Positions 1 to 9,255 of a stretch of 56,344 nt of DNA are shown one piece after another. The stretch comes from Spirochaetales bacterium. Its GTDB lineage: Bacteria; Spirochaetota; Spirochaetia; DSM-27196; SLST01. The number at the start of each line of letters is the position of its first letter. The stretch's first letter is position 1. Below the pieces are notes generated by a model. The model ran no database searches. It was not told where the DNA came from and was given only the letters and a program-made list of their open reading frames with translations. Where the stretch lies: NCBI GenBank assembly GCA_007127335.1, contig SKZO01000038.1:1-56344 (forward strand), in the 5' to 3' direction. A program made the translations under genes and the position numbers.

Positions 1-1073
1 GCCGCCTCCCGAAGGTCCGATATCCGGGCATTGGTGCACGATCCGATGAAGGCGACGTTGATCTTCGTTCCGGCGATCGGCGCTCCGTCCTCGAACCCCA
101 TGTGCCGGTATGCGGCCTCGGCGACCTCGCGATCTCCTGCCGGAAGCGAAGCGATCCTCGGCATCTGCTGCGAAACCGGCACTGCCTGCCCCGGGTTGAT
201 GCCCCATGTCACCATCGGTTCGAGGCTCGACGCGTCGAGCTCGTAGACGTCGTCGTACTCGGCGTCGGGTCCGCTCGCGATCCCGCGCCACCAGTCGACG
301 GCGCGATCGAAGGCCTTGCCCGACGGGGCGTAGCGGCGACCACGAAGGTAGTCGAAAGTGGTGTCATCCGGATTGACGTAGCCGACGCGGGCGCCGCCTT
401 CGATACTCATGTTGCAGACGGTCATCCGTCCTTCCATCGACAACGCATCGATCGCCGTACCGCCGTACTCATACGCGTAGCCGATGCCGCCCTTGACGCC
501 AAGGTCGGCGATGACGCGAAGGATGATGTCCTTTGCCGACACGCCCGGCGCGAGCGAGCCGTTCACCTGGATCCGCCTCACTTTCGGACGAGCCATCGCG
601 AGGCATTGCGTCGCGAGCACGTCACGGATCTGACTCGTCCCGATACCGAACGCGATCGCGCCGAAGGCACCGTGCGTAGACGTATGCGAGTCGCCACAGG
701 CGATCGTCATCCCGGGCTGCGTGGCTCCAAGCTCCGGGCCGACGACGTGCACGATCCCCTGGTGCTCCGTGCTCAGGTCGTAGAACTCGATCCCGTGCTT
801 TCCCGTGTTCCGCTCGAGAGCCTGCATCATCTGCTCCGCGAGCGGGTCTGCGAAGGGGCGCTCCTGGTTCGCCGTGGGTACGATGTGGTCGACCGTGGCG
901 ATCGTGCGCCGCGGATAGAGCACGTCGAGTCCGCGCTCCTCTATCATCTGGAATGCCTGAGGCGATGTGACCTCGTGGATCAGGTGCAGTCCAATGAACA
1001 GCTGGTCCTGACCCGTGGGCAGGGTGGTGACCGTGTGCAGGTCCCACACCCTGTTGAAGAGGTTTTGTGACAT
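1..1073 (-). CDS. leuC: 3-isopropylmalate dehydratase large subunit, partial (C-terminus off window)
   Basis: This is the aconitase-family large subunit that isomerises 2-isopropylmalate to 3-isopropylmalate in leucine synthesis, working with LeuD. The minus strand reads from ATG at 1073, preceded by an SD sequence (GAGGAG), and stays open to the window edge for about 357 codons of a usual 460-470. Family blocks include [20 protein letters not shown] and, close to the edge, GSCTN, which carries the first [4Fe-4S] ligand cysteine. The CxxC holding the other two ligands would lie beyond the window. The gene begins 20 bases after ilvN and is the third gene of an ilvB-ilvN-leuC operon. leuD probably follows off the window, but that is an inference. 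Confidence 0.95.
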   Translation of the reverse strand, partial: MSQNLFNRVWDLHTVTTLPTGQDQLFIGLHLIHEVTSPQAFQMIEERGLDVLYPRRTIATVDHIVPTANQERPFADPLAEQMMQALERNTGKHGIEFYDLSTEHQGIVHVVGPELGATQPGMTIACGDSHTSTHGAFGAIAFGIGTSQIRDVLATQCLAMARPKVRRIQVNGSLAPGVSAKDIILRVIADLGVKGGIGYAYEYGGTAIDALSMEGRMTVCNMSIEGGARVGYVNPDDTTFDYLRGRRYAPSGKAFDRAVDWWRGIASGPDAEYDDVYELDASSLEPMVTWGINPGQAVPVSQQMPRIASLPAGDREVAEAAYRHMGFEDGAPIAGTKINVAFIGSCTNARISDLREA

Positions 1074-1093
1074 GCGATCTCCTCTCGTTCTGT

Positions 1094-1648
1094 CTACGGC
1101 GTCAACGTCTCACCGCGGGCGATGAGCACCTTCCCGGTGCGGATCATCTCGAGCAGCCCGTAGCGTTCAAAGACGCGACTGACCGCGTCGAGTTTATCCG
1201 TATTTCCGGTCGCCTGCAAAGTCACGCTGCGTTCGCCGAGGTCCACCGTTTCACAGTCGAGCGCTTTCGACAGCTGGAGCACTTCCCCTCGCAGCTCGGG
1301 TTCGCAGTGCACCTTGATGAGCGCGAGCTCCCGATGGATGACGTCGTCGGTCGTCCGGTCGGTGGCGTGCACGACATCGACGAGCTTGTTCAGCTGTTTG
1401 AGGATCTGATCGAGTGTCTTGCGGTCACCGGAGGCGACGATATTCATCGTGGAGAAGTCGGGGTCGGGCGCCGGGGATACCACGAGGCTGTCGATGTTGT
1501 AGCCCCGCCGAGCGAAGACCAGGGCGATACGGATCAGGACGCCGGGCTTGTTCGCCACATAGAGGCTGATCGTGTGCTTCTCGAATGCCTCCTGCGGTTC
1601 TTCGTTCAGTTTCGTCTTGTTCGGTCGTGTCTGCATTTCGGTTGACAT
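1094..1648 (-). CDS. ilvN: Acetolactate synthase small (regulatory) subunit
   Basis: This is the regulatory subunit of acetohydroxyacid synthase, which activates IlvB and confers feedback inhibition by branched-chain amino acids. The 184-residue protein has an N-terminal ACT domain at about residues 24-100 ([19 protein letters not shown], then RRGYNIDSL) and the C-terminal small-subunit domain (ALIKVHCEP onward). This matches the longer 160-190 residue class rather than the short E. coli IlvN type. The start is ATG at 1648, which shares one base with the ilvB stop (TGATG), so translation is probably coupled to ilvB. It is transcribed from the ilvB promoter upstream of 3420. Confidence 0.96.
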   Translation of the reverse strand: MSTEMQTRPNKTKLNEEPQEAFEKHTISLYVANKPGVLIRIALVFARRGYNIDSLVVSPAPDPDFSTMNIVASGDRKTLDQILKQLNKLVDVVHATDRTTDDVIHRELALIKVHCEPELRGEVLQLSKALDCETVDLGERSVTLQATGNTDKLDAVSRVFERYGLLEMIRTGKVLIARGETLTP

Positions 1649-3363
1649 CAGGTGCTCCCTTGCGGCTTCGCCATCTTGACCTTGGGTGGCTCGAGGATCA
1701 TGTCCGACAGGCTTGCGCCGGCCGGTATCATCGGGAAGACGTTGTCCTCCTTCTCCACCTCGACCTCGATCAGGCACGGTCCTTCGTTGTAGTCGAGTGC
1801 GTTCGAGATGATTCTCCGCACGTCGGCGCTGCGCCGGATGCGGAACCCCTTGATCCCGTAACTCTGGGCGAGTTTCACGAAGTCGGGGTTGCCCTCCATG
1901 TCCACGCCGCTGAGACGGTTGTCGTAGAAGAGATTCTGCCACTGCCGCACCATTCCGAGATACCGGTTGTTGATGATCATGATCTTGATCGGGAGCCTGT
2001 GGATCGCCGCGGTGGACAGCTCGCTCAGCGTCATCTGGAAGCCTCCGTCGCCCACGATCGCGACCACCGTGCGGTCGGGACGACCGAACTGGGCGCCTAT
2101 CGCCGCAGGAAAGCCAAACCCCATCGTGCCGGCACCCCCGGAGCTGATCCACTGGAACCGCTCGCTCGACAGGTAATACTGGGCTGCCCACATCTGGTGC
2201 TGTCCCACGTCGGTGGTCACCACCGCGCGACCTTCGGTCTGGCGGTAGATCTCGTCGATCGCGTGCTCAGCCCGCAGCTTCCCCGACTTCCTGAACTTGA
2301 GAGGGTAATCGCGCTTCCACCGTTGAACCTGCTTCAGCCACTCCCCGGTGTCACCGGGCTCGGCGATCTCGGCGAGCGCCTCAACGACCAGTCGTGCGTC
2401 TCCGTGGATCGCACAGTCCATTCGAAGCGTTTTCTCGAACTCCGCCGGATCGACGTCTATGTGAATCTTGACGGCGTCCGGGCAGAAGCTCGGGTAGTTC
2501 CCCACGATCCGATCGTCCCAGCGGCTGCCAATGGACAGAACCAGATCGCAGTCGACGATCGCCTTGTTCGCATAGGCGGTCCCGTGCATGCCGAGCATAC
2601 CGAGGCTCAACTCATGGGTCTCGGGGAAGCACCCTTTCCCGAGCAGCGTGTTCGTTACCGGGATCCTCAAGTGCTCGGCAAGCCGCGCAACCGCAGCCTC
2701 CGCCCCGGCGATCACCGCGCCGTGGCCGACAAGCAGGATCGGCTTGCGCGCGCGGCGCAGCAAGCGAGCTGCTTCGTGGATATCCTCCATCTCGCCCTGG
2801 CCCGGGACGGAGTATCCCGGAAGGTGGAACTCTTCGTCGTAGTCCGGTTCAATCAGCGCGCTCGAGACATCTTTTGGGACGTCGACGAGCACGGGGCCGG
2901 GACGCCCTGTCCTGGAGAGGTAGAACGCCTCACGCATGACGCGTGGTATGTCCTGAGGGTCGCGGACGAGGTAGCTGTGTTTCACGACCGGGTACGAGAT
3001 GCCGGAGACGTCGGCCTCCTGGAAGGCGTCGAGTCCCAGGTTGTTCCGCGTCTGCTGGCCACAGACGATCACCATGGGCACCGAGTCCATCTGCGCCGTC
3101 AGTATGCCCGTGATCGTATTGGTGGCTCCCGGACCGGAGGTGACGAGCACGACGGCCGGCTTGCCCGTTGCGCGTGCGTATCCGTCCGCCATATGCGTGG
3201 CTCCCTGTTCGTGGCGGGTCAGGACGAGCTTGACCGGCGAGTCGACCAGCGCGTCGAAGATGGGAATCGCCGCCCCGCCCGGCAGCCCGAAGATATACTC
3301 GACGCCCTCGCGCTCGATCACGTCGACGATAACCTGCGCAGCGGTTCGCTTCGTTTCGGTCAT
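1648..3363 (-). CDS. ilvB: Acetolactate synthase large (catalytic) subunit
   Basis: This is the thiamine-diphosphate enzyme that condenses two pyruvates to acetolactate, or pyruvate with 2-ketobutyrate, at the first common step of valine, leucine and isoleucine synthesis. The 571-residue length is typical. Visible signatures are the catalytic glutamate in TRHEQGA near the N-terminus and the ThDP-binding GDGGF block ending in IINN in the C-terminal third. The frame is open further upstream, but I chose the second of two adjacent ATGs (3363) because the strong SD GGAGG (3368-3372) is only one base from the first ATG and four from the second. It heads the ilvB-ilvN-leuC operon and has a sigma70-type promoter at 3427-3455. 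Confidence 0.96.
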   Translation of the reverse strand: MTETKRTAAQVIVDVIEREGVEYIFGLPGGAAIPIFDALVDSPVKLVLTRHEQGATHMADGYARATGKPAVVLVTSGPGATNTITGILTAQMDSVPMVIVCGQQTRNNLGLDAFQEADVSGISYPVVKHSYLVRDPQDIPRVMREAFYLSRTGRPGPVLVDVPKDVSSALIEPDYDEEFHLPGYSVPGQGEMEDIHEAARLLRRARKPILLVGHGAVIAGAEAAVARLAEHLRIPVTNTLLGKGCFPETHELSLGMLGMHGTAYANKAIVDCDLVLSIGSRWDDRIVGNYPSFCPDAVKIHIDVDPAEFEKTLRMDCAIHGDARLVVEALAEIAEPGDTGEWLKQVQRWKRDYPLKFRKSGKLRAEHAIDEIYRQTEGRAVVTTDVGQHQMWAAQYYLSSERFQWISSGGAGTMGFGFPAAIGAQFGRPDRTVVAIVGDGGFQMTLSELSTAAIHRLPIKIMIINNRYLGMVRQWQNLFYDNRLSGVDMEGNPDFVKLAQSYGIKGFRIRRSADVRRIISNALDYNEGPCLIEVEVEKEDNVFPMIPAGASLSDMILEPPKVKMAKPQGST

Positions 3364-3426
3364 CATGCCTCCACATAAACGTTCAATCATAGGCAAAATC
3401 CCTGTGACCTCGCCAAAGTAAGCGAG

Positions 3427-3455
3427 AATGTAGGTGGTATGGGCCCCATTGTCAA
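3427..3455 (-). promoter_or_regulatory. sigma70-type promoter of ilvB-ilvN-leuC
   Basis: On the minus strand a perfect -35 TTGACA (3455-3450) is followed by a 17-base spacer and -10 TACATT (3432-3427). The predicted start is near 3420, giving a leader of about 57 bases that ends in the GGAGG ribosome site. The leader is too short for a classical leader-peptide attenuator and shows no obvious T-box, so I see no attenuation signal. The 290 bases between ilvB and the plus-strand gene at 3654 hold only promoter-like elements for both directions. Confidence 0.7.
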
Positions 3456-3483
3456 GCAACAAAACAGAATTTGTCCGTTCTTT

Positions 3484-3492
3484 TGGTATAAT
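3484..3492 (+). promoter_or_regulatory. Isolated extended -10 element, purpose unclear
   Basis: The plus strand holds TGGTATAAT, a consensus TGn plus TATAAT extended -10 box, but no good -35 at the right distance (TTGTCC is only 10 bases upstream). If active it would start a transcript near 3499 with a leader of about 155 bases to the gene at 3654. It could be an upstream second promoter for that gene or chance. Confidence 0.4.
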
Positions 3493-3606
3493 TTCTGACG
3501 AGTTTGCGTGTGCAGGCCAGAAATGGCCGATGAAAACGTAAATTCTGTGAGAGGCCGGTCTGGACGGCTTCGGGGCACGGTTGGGCCGCCCCTCCCTCGA
3601 TTCGCC

Positions 3607-3635
3607 TTGCCCGTGTCGTCCGCGGGCGCTATTCT
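3607..3635 (+). promoter_or_regulatory. Proximal promoter of the phytoene synthase gene
   Basis: TTGCCC (3607-3612), a 17-base spacer and TATTCT (3630-3635) predict a start near 3642. This leaves a very short leader that contains the SD GGAAGGAG just before ATG 3654. Confidence 0.55.
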
Positions 3636-3653
3636 TCGCGGAAGGAGTCCATC

Positions 3654-4514
3654 ATGCGTTCCACGCAGCTGCACCGTGACGTCTTTCGCGCCGGAAGCAG
3701 GACGTACTTCAACAGCAGCCTCTTCTTTCCGGCCGAGGTTCGTGACGACGTCTACCTGCTCTACGGGTTCGTGCGTGTCGCCGACAATTTCGTTGACTCG
3801 GTTCCGCAGCAGGCGCAGGAGTTCAGACAGTTCGCGGCGGCCTATCGCGAGGCCCTTGCGGGGAACCCGGCCGGCGATGTGATCATCGATTCCTTCGTCG
3901 AGCTCGCCGAACGGGCAGGGTTCGACCCTTCGTGGACCGACGCGTTTCTCCATTCAATGGAGCTCGACCTGACGAAACGGGTCCATGCGACGCTGCCGGA
4001 GACCCTCGAGTATGTATACGGGTCTGCCGAGGTGATCGGGCTGTACATGTCCCGGATACTCGGGCTCAGCCGCGAGGCCGATGAAGCAGCACGCATGCTC
4101 GGACGTTCGATGCAGTTCATCAACTTCATCCGGGATATCGACGAGGACAATGCGCTCGGGCGCATCTATCTCCCGATCTCGGAGACCACGCTCGCTGATC
4201 TGACCGAGCCGGAGGCTCGTACCCATCCGCAGGAGTTCTGCGGCTTCGTACAGGCTCAGCTCGCACGGTATCGCGAGTGGCAGGCCGAAGCAGAACGTGG
4301 GTACCGCTACATACCACGGAGCTATCTCGTCCCGATCCGGACCGCTTCAGACATGTACAACTGGAGCGCCGCGCAGATCGCCGACGACCCGTTCGTCGTG
4401 TACCGGAAGAAAGTCAAACCGGCCCGCGCACGGATCATGGCCCAGGTGGCGATCAATTTCCTTGCCCCCCGTCGAGCTGCCGGCGCGGGCAGCTCGCTGG
4501 AGGCCGGCCGATGA
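3654..4514 (+). CDS. crtB: Phytoene/squalene synthase family protein
   Basis: This head-to-head prenyltransferase probably condenses two geranylgeranyl diphosphates to phytoene, the entry to carotenoids. The 286-residue protein carries both Mg-binding aspartate motifs, DNFVD (44-48) and DIDED (161-165, inside the FIRDIDED block), plus the following GRIYLP. The first motif is DNFVD rather than the common DDIVD. It starts at ATG with an excellent SD (GGAAGGAG), and its stop overlaps the next start as ATGA. The neighbouring prenyl diphosphate synthase looks like a GGPP maker, which favours phytoene over squalene. No desaturase (crtI) lies in the window, so the end product is unknown. Carotenoids are known from some free-living spirochaetes. 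Confidence 0.85.
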   Translation: MRSTQLHRDVFRAGSRTYFNSSLFFPAEVRDDVYLLYGFVRVADNFVDSVPQQAQEFRQFAAAYREALAGNPAGDVIIDSFVELAERAGFDPSWTDAFLHSMELDLTKRVHATLPETLEYVYGSAEVIGLYMSRILGLSREADEAARMLGRSMQFINFIRDIDEDNALGRIYLPISETTLADLTEPEARTHPQEFCGFVQAQLARYREWQAEAERGYRYIPRSYLVPIRTASDMYNWSAAQIADDPFVVYRKKVKPARARIMAQVAINFLAPRRAAGAGSSLEAGR

Positions 4515-5569
4515 TCGCCGAACTCGCGGTCCACCGGCAGCCGATCGTGGATGCGCTCCGTGACATTGACGCAGGACTGGGCGACGAGCTCGCTGACGTG
4601 AACCGGTGGGGTCACGATTTGCGCGTCCGTATGCTCGAGTTTGCTCAGCGGGGAAAGCTCATCCGTGGCTCGTTGGTCGCCGCCTCCGCGGCGGCATTCG
4701 GGCGTCCTGTCGACGGCGCGGTCTACACGGTGGCAGCGGCCGTCGAGCTCGTGCAGTCGTTTCTGCTTATTCACGACGACATCATGGACGAGGATCCGCT
4801 GCGGCGCGGCTCGCCGGCGGTCTTCGAGCAGTATCGTCGGTACGGGTCCGACCATGGTTTCCGTCACCGTCGGCGATTCGGGGAGAGCATGGCGATCTGC
4901 GCCGGAGACGTCGCGATTCTCGTGGTGTTTGCGGCAATCAGCTCGATCGAGATCGAGGAGTCGACGAGAGTCAGACTGATGTCTCTGCTCGCGCGGGAGA
5001 TCGCCAAGGTCGGTGTTGCCCAGATGGCGGACGTGGCCAACGGTCATGACCCGGCGCCCGCAACCGAGGACGAGATCGTCTCCGTCTATCAGTTCAAGAC
5101 CGGCCGCTACACCTTCTCGCTCCCGCTGATGCTTGGAGCCATTCTCGCCGGGACCGACGCGATGGTCGTCGATGCGCTCTGCAGGTGGGGGGATCTTCAG
5201 GGCGTCGTCTTCCAGATACGCGACGATCAGCTCGGCATCATGGGAGATGCGGACCAGACCGGCAAACCTGTCGGGTCCGACATCATGGCGAACAAGCAGA
5301 CGCTGCATCGGCTCACACTGTTCGAGGCGATTGCTGGGACCGAATGGGAGGATGTTCGGGCCTGCTTCGGACGTGATCAGTTGTCGCCCGACGAGATCGG
5401 CCGGGTTCGCCGTGCGCTCGAGCAGACCGGGACGATCGCGCTCCTCGATCGTCGGATCGCGCAGCTGCGTTCGGACTCGGCGCGCGAGATTGCGGGAATC
5501 GGGCTCGGTGACGCACCGCGCCGGCTCCTCGATGCGATCGACGCGTACAACGCGGCTCGCGACGTCTGA
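4511..5569 (+). CDS. crtE: Polyprenyl diphosphate synthase, probably geranylgeranyl diphosphate synthase
   Basis: This trans-prenyltransferase adds isopentenyl diphosphate to allylic diphosphates. The 352-residue chain has the first aspartate-rich motif DDIMD (89-93) with no insertion, RRG (98-100), KTGRY (196-200) and the second motif DDQLG (238-242). The residue five places before the first motif is Phe84 and the residue at -4 is Leu85. By the chain-length rule worked out for archaeal-type enzymes this pattern fits a C20 product, but that is an inference. The start ATG at 4511 overlaps the upstream stop (ATGA), so it is coupled to the phytoene synthase and should supply its substrate. The annotated frame could extend upstream, but that would overlap the neighbour heavily. 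Confidence 0.85.
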   Translation: MIAELAVHRQPIVDALRDIDAGLGDELADVNRWGHDLRVRMLEFAQRGKLIRGSLVAASAAAFGRPVDGAVYTVAAAVELVQSFLLIHDDIMDEDPLRRGSPAVFEQYRRYGSDHGFRHRRRFGESMAICAGDVAILVVFAAISSIEIEESTRVRLMSLLAREIAKVGVAQMADVANGHDPAPATEDEIVSVYQFKTGRYTFSLPLMLGAILAGTDAMVVDALCRWGDLQGVVFQIRDDQLGIMGDADQTGKPVGSDIMANKQTLHRLTLFEAIAGTEWEDVRACFGRDQLSPDEIGRVRRALEQTGTIALLDRRIAQLRSDSAREIAGIGLGDAPRRLLDAIDAYNAARDV

Positions 5570-5581
5570 ACCCGGCGCCGG

Positions 5582-6196
5582 TCAGAGGCCGGCCACCTGC
5601 TCGAGAAAGTAGCGGTGGATGCGATGGTCGTCGGCGAGCTCCGGGTGAAACGTCGCCGCGAGCAGGTTCCTCTCGCGAACGAGCACCGGTTGACCCTCGA
5701 ACGCGAGCACCGTCTGCACGCCGTGACCCACCCGCACGATCTGCGGTGCCCGGATGAACACTCCGTGGAAGGCTTCGCCGGTCCACTCCGGGCCGGACGG
5801 GTCGTCGGCCCGACGTACGCCGGGAAGCTCCGCTCGCACATCGGCTTCGAAGCTCTCGATCTGGCGGCCGTACGCGTTGCGGCGGACGGTCATATCGAGC
5901 GCTCCAATCCGCGGCTGGTCACTGTCTTCGATGTCGGATGCGAGAAGGATCGCGCCGGCGCAGGTCCCGAACACGGGAAACCCGTCCGCGATCCGCGAGA
6001 CGAGCGCTCTCATCACGCCGAAACGCTCCATGAGCATCCCGATCGTCGTGCTCTCGCCTCCGGGTATGATCAGGGCGTCGATCCGCTCGAGGGCATCCAC
6101 GCTTCGTACCGGAATGGCACGAACCCCCACCTTCTTCAGGCATTCGAGATGGCGTGCGTAGCCTCCCTGGTACGAGAGAACTCCTGCAAGGCTCAC
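5582..6196 (-). CDS. pdxT: Pyridoxal 5'-phosphate synthase, glutaminase subunit
   Basis: This class I glutamine amidotransferase feeds ammonia to PdxS in the deoxyxylulose-independent PLP pathway. The 204-residue protein shows the PGGEST oxyanion block (45-50), the nucleophile Cys79 in GTCAG and the His184/Glu186 pair in HPEL, so the catalytic triad is complete. The start is GTG at 6196, 12 bases after the pdxS stop, with no strong SD, so it probably relies on coupling to pdxS. It ends 12 bases from the convergent prenyl synthase gene, with no clear terminator between them. Confidence 0.96.
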   Translation of the reverse strand: MSLAGVLSYQGGYARHLECLKKVGVRAIPVRSVDALERIDALIIPGGESTTIGMLMERFGVMRALVSRIADGFPVFGTCAGAILLASDIEDSDQPRIGALDMTVRRNAYGRQIESFEADVRAELPGVRRADDPSGPEWTGEAFHGVFIRAPQIVRVGHGVQTVLAFEGQPVLVRERNLLAATFHPELADDHRIHRYFLEQVAGL

Positions 6197-6208
6197 CGTA
6201 CCGGCCGC

Positions 6209-7114
6209 TTACCAGCCGCGGCCCGCGATTCTCTGCCCGTCGTCCATTGTAGCGGTGCTCGTTCCGGACATTGGCTCTCCAAGGCCCCGGGAGATCTCGG
6301 CGAGTCGTTCGGGGTTGTCATAGTTGGCGACCGCATCGACGATGGCACGGGCGCGTCGCTGCGGATCCGACGACTTGAAGACGCCGGACCCGACGAAGAC
6401 CGCCTCGGCCCCGAGCTGCATCATGAGCGCGGCGTCGGCCGGCGTCGCCACGCCGCCGGCGGAGAAGTTCGGCACGGGCAGACGCCCGGTGCGTGCGACT
6501 TCCACGACCAGATCGTAGGGGGCGCCAAGTTCCTTTGCCGCAGTCATCAGTTCCTCGGCCGGAAGCGCAGCGAGCCTGCGGATCTCATCGGTCACGGTGC
6601 GCAGGTGGCGTACCGCCTCGACGATGTCTCCCGTGCCGGCCTCGCCCTTGGTGCGGATCATCGCCGCGCCCTCGCCGATACGGCGCAATGCTTCCCCGAG
6701 GTCACGGCAGCCGCAGACGAACGGCGCCTTGAAGTCGTGCTTGTTGACGTGGAAACGCTCGTCGGCCGGGGTGAGCACTTCACTCTCGTCGATGAAGTCC
6801 ACTCCGAGTGCCTCGAGGATCTGTGCCTCCACGAAATGGCCGATCCGGCACTTGGCCATTACCGGGATGGTTACGACGTCCTGGATGCCGCGAATCATGA
6901 GCGGATCCGACATGCGCGCAACACCACCCTGCTCTCGAATATCAGCCGGTACGCGTTCGAGTGCCATGACCGCCTGCGCGCCGGCGTCGGCAGCGATCTT
7001 GGCCTGTTCCGGACTCGTGACGTCCATGATCACGCCGCCTTTGAGCATTTCGGCGAGTCCGACCTTCGTGCGCCAGGTTGATTTCTGACGTTCACTCCAC
7101 AATGAATCGCTCAT
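6209..7114 (-). CDS. pdxS: Pyridoxal 5'-phosphate synthase, synthase subunit
   Basis: This TIM-barrel synthase builds PLP from ribose 5-phosphate, glyceraldehyde 3-phosphate and ammonia channelled from PdxT. The 301-residue sequence aligns with the family along its whole length. Asp31, Lys88 (in MAKCR) and Lys156 (in RTKGE) match the catalytic aspartate and two Schiff-base lysines known from the B. subtilis enzyme. A longer in-frame start at 7165 would lie in the promoter. ATG 7114 is preceded by AAAGAGGT and follows a promoter at 7136-7165. It forms an operon with pdxT. Confidence 0.97.
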   Translation of the reverse strand: MSDSLWSERQKSTWRTKVGLAEMLKGGVIMDVTSPEQAKIAADAGAQAVMALERVPADIREQGGVARMSDPLMIRGIQDVVTIPVMAKCRIGHFVEAQILEALGVDFIDESEVLTPADERFHVNKHDFKAPFVCGCRDLGEALRRIGEGAAMIRTKGEAGTGDIVEAVRHLRTVTDEIRRLAALPAEELMTAAKELGAPYDLVVEVARTGRLPVPNFSAGGVATPADAALMMQLGAEAVFVGSGVFKSSDPQRRARAIVDAVANYDNPERLAEISRGLGEPMSGTSTATMDDGQRIAGRGW

Positions 7115-7135
7115 GGTGACCTCTTTATCGTGGTG

Positions 7136-7165
7136 AAGGTAGTCCACCGACGAGAACGAAGTCAA
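7136..7165 (-). promoter_or_regulatory. Promoter of pdxS-pdxT
   Basis: On the minus strand TTGACT (7165-7160), an 18-base spacer and TACCTT (7141-7136) predict a start near 7129. The resulting 15-base leader contains AGAGGT just before ATG 7114. It lies back to back with the yggS promoter. Confidence 0.65.
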
Positions 7166-7212
7166 CAGCGACCGTACGTGAGCGACCGTTTCCCGGACGT
7201 CCCGGGGACAAA

Positions 7213-7241
7213 TTGAACGAGCATCGCGGTTCTGCTACACT
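7213..7241 (+). promoter_or_regulatory. Promoter of yggS, predicted leaderless
   Basis: TTGAAC (7213-7218), a 17-base spacer and TACACT (7236-7241), with a TG extension before the -10, predict a start at about 7248. The coding GTG begins at 7249, so the message would have essentially no leader. There is no SD between the -10 box and the GTG. Confidence 0.65.
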
Positions 7242-7248
7242 TGGCCTC

Positions 7249-7932
7249 GTGATCGAGGACCGGCTTCGCGCGATCAGAGAACGTATCTCGGCGGCTGCAT
7301 CCCGTGCGGGACGTGACCCGCAGTCGGTGCGCATGCTCGCCGTGACGAAGACCCACCCGCGTTCAGTCGTCGATGAAGCCCGACGCGCCGGCATCAACCT
7401 CTTTGGGGAGAACCGTGTGCAGGAGGCTGCGTCCAAGTACGGTGATATAGCCGAATCGGTCGAGCTGCATCTCGTTGGTCACCTCCAGCGGAACAAAGCG
7501 AAGATGGTGCCCGGGCTCTTTTCCTGGGTCGAGAGCATCGACGCGCTCGCGACGGCCCAGGCGCTCTCAAAACGGTGCGAGGCCGCCGGGTGGCGATGCT
7601 CGGTGCTGGTCCAGTACAACAGCTCCGGTGAGACAAGCAAGTCCGGATATGAGGACGAATCCCTGCTGCTCGACGAGGCCGAGCAGATGGCCGGGCTTGC
7701 CGGGCTGGATGTGCGCGGGCTCATGACGATCGGGCCCTTCGTCAGCGATCAGGCGAAGATCGCGTCGGCCTTTGCCCGAACACGATTGCTCTACGAACGG
7801 TTGCGGGGGAGGCTCGGGGAGGCCGGGGTAGATACGCTGTCCATGGGTATGACCGACGACTTCGAGATCGCGATCGCCGAGGGCTCCACCGAGGTCCGGA
7901 TCGGGAGCGCTTTGTTCGGGGCCCGCTCGTGA
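7249..7932 (+). CDS. yggS: YggS-family PLP-binding homeostasis protein
   Basis: This is a PLP-binding protein of the alanine racemase N-terminal fold that buffers PLP and affects amino-acid homeostasis. It is not known to catalyse a reaction. Lys34 in AVTKTHP is the predicted PLP-binding lysine. GENRVQEA, HLVGHLQRNK and SMGMTDDFEIAIAEGST are family blocks. The 227-residue length fits when translation starts at GTG 7249. An in-frame TTG at 7213 is excluded because it is part of the -35 box. It lies divergent from pdxST, which makes the PLP it binds. Its stop overlaps the next start as GTGA. Confidence 0.92.
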   Translation: MIEDRLRAIRERISAAASRAGRDPQSVRMLAVTKTHPRSVVDEARRAGINLFGENRVQEAASKYGDIAESVELHLVGHLQRNKAKMVPGLFSWVESIDALATAQALSKRCEAAGWRCSVLVQYNSSGETSKSGYEDESLLLDEAEQMAGLAGLDVRGLMTIGPFVSDQAKIASAFARTRLLYERLRGRLGEAGVDTLSMGMTDDFEIAIAEGSTEVRIGSALFGARS

Positions 7933-8342
7933 GACTGCCGGTGAGCCGTCTGGTGTCGCTGGGCATGCTCCTGCTCATCGCTGCGACGCTTCCCGGACAG
8001 ACCCCCGATCGTCCGGTGGTCCCGGATGCCGAGCCCTACGAAGAGGACGAGTTCCCGTTGTGGGCGCGCGATCTGAGGCGCGCTGAGATCATTGGCCTCG
8101 GGAGCTTCCCTCTCGCGCTGCTCGCCACGCGCCTGCTGTACGGTCTTGGACGCTTCATCGCGGCGAGCATTACCGTGGGTGAGCTGAGCGCCGAGTATCT
8201 CCCCCCACTCATCGCTCCGCCGGGCGCGGTTCCCTTCAGCCGGAGGGACAATGCACGGGTCCTCGTGGGAGCCGTATCGCTGTCCGGGGTGATTGCCGTC
8301 GTCGACTACGCGCTCGGACGCCGTGAAGCGTCGGATGAGTGA
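7929..8342 (+). CDS. Small predicted membrane protein, function unknown
   Basis: I do not recognise this 137-residue protein. It has an N-terminal hydrophobic signal-like segment (about residues 8-24, then PGQT), an acidic stretch (EPYEEDE), a weakly hydrophobic middle (SFPLALLATRLLYGLGRFIAA) and a second hydrophobic stretch near the C-terminus (VLVGAVSLSGVIAVVDYAL). It is probably exported and membrane-attached. The GTG start overlaps the yggS stop (GTGA), and its end overlaps the rluD start by 8 bases, so it belongs to the yggS-rluD transcription unit. Confidence 0.75.
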   Translation: MRLPVSRLVSLGMLLLIAATLPGQTPDRPVVPDAEPYEEDEFPLWARDLRRAEIIGLGSFPLALLATRLLYGLGRFIAASITVGELSAEYLPPLIAPPGAVPFSRRDNARVLVGAVSLSGVIAVVDYALGRREASDE

Positions 8343-9255
8343 GCGGGCGCGTGCAACCGCGACAGTTGATGCGGCAGCGAGCGGCATGCGGGTCGACCGT
8401 TTCCTGTCGGAGAGGCTCGGCCTGTTTCCGAGGAGTCAGATCCGGTCCCGCGACGTCGTCGTCCTGGTAGATTCGACCCGGGTGAGACTCTCCCGAAGAG
8501 TGAGGGAGGGCGAGGTCGTGGAGGTGTCCTGGGCCAACCCGGCCGTCTCGGCGATCGCGGCCGAACCGATTGACCTGGACATACTCTACGAGAACGACGA
8601 CGTCGTGGTCATCGACAAGCCGGCCGGTATGGTTGTCCATCCGGCCGCCGGAAACTGGACCGGAACACTCGCGCAGGGGCTCATGCACCACGTGCAGTCG
8701 CTCAGTGAGCGTTTTGGAGCCGACGCCCGACCAGGAATCGTCCACCGGCTCGACAAGGACACGTCCGGGGTCATCATCGCGGCGAAGCACCCCGCCGCGC
8801 TCGCCGAGCTCGCGGCGCAGTTCAAGCAACGGTCGACCCGCAAGCAGTACCTCGCGGTCGTGAAAGGCGCTCCGCCGGCCGAACGCGGATCGGTCGACCT
8901 GCCCATCGCGCGCGATCCCGGGCACCGCAAACGTTTCGCCGTGGTCGACGGAGGGCGCAGCGCGCACACCGAATACCGGGTTCTGCGCCGGTTCGGCTCG
9001 TACGCTCTGGTTTCGCTCCACCCGCTGACCGGGCGTACCCACCAGCTTCGTGTGCATATGGCGGCTCTCGGCTGCCCCATCGTCGGTGATCCGGTCTACT
9101 CCCGGCCGGACAGTCGGCTGCGTGCGCAACGTCTTGCGCTTCACGCCGTGCGGCTGACGATCCGGCTGCCGGGCGAGACGGAGCCCCGAACTTTCACCGC
9201 GCGGATCCCGGACGATTTCAGGGAAACGCTGCGCCGGGTGTCGGCGCTTCCATAG
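8335..9255 (+). CDS. rluD: RluD-family 23S rRNA pseudouridine synthase
   Basis: This enzyme isomerises uridines to pseudouridine, most likely in large-subunit rRNA helix 69. The 306-residue chain has an S4 RNA-binding domain (about 17-66) followed by the RluA-family catalytic domain, with the catalytic Asp140 in HRLDKDTSG and the blocks DKPAGMVVHP and LTGRTHQLRVH. The RluC/RluD assignment rests on architecture, so exact target sites are uncertain. The ATG at 8335 overlaps the upstream gene by 8 bases. The C-terminal 38 bases overlap the convergent MBL-fold gene. Confidence 0.93.
   Translation: MSERARATATVDAAASGMRVDRFLSERLGLFPRSQIRSRDVVVLVDSTRVRLSRRVREGEVVEVSWANPAVSAIAAEPIDLDILYENDDVVVIDKPAGMVVHPAAGNWTGTLAQGLMHHVQSLSERFGADARPGIVHRLDKDTSGVIIAAKHPAALAELAAQFKQRSTRKQYLAVVKGAPPAERGSVDLPIARDPGHRKRFAVVDGGRSAHTEYRVLRRFGSYALVSLHPLTGRTHQLRVHMAALGCPIVGDPVYSRPDSRLRAQRLALHAVRLTIRLPGETEPRTFTARIPDDFRETLRRVSALP

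Noticed and set aside
102..3378. Long plus-strand open frames opposite leuC, ilvN and ilvB
   Set aside because: They encode Arg/His-rich, low-complexity protein with no family motifs and mirror the codon structure of the real minus-strand genes. They are typical GC-rich shadows.
3364..3420. Leader-peptide or T-box attenuation of ilvB
   Set aside because: The leader is only about 57 bases and lacks branched-chain codon runs, a T-box sequence or a terminator hairpin.
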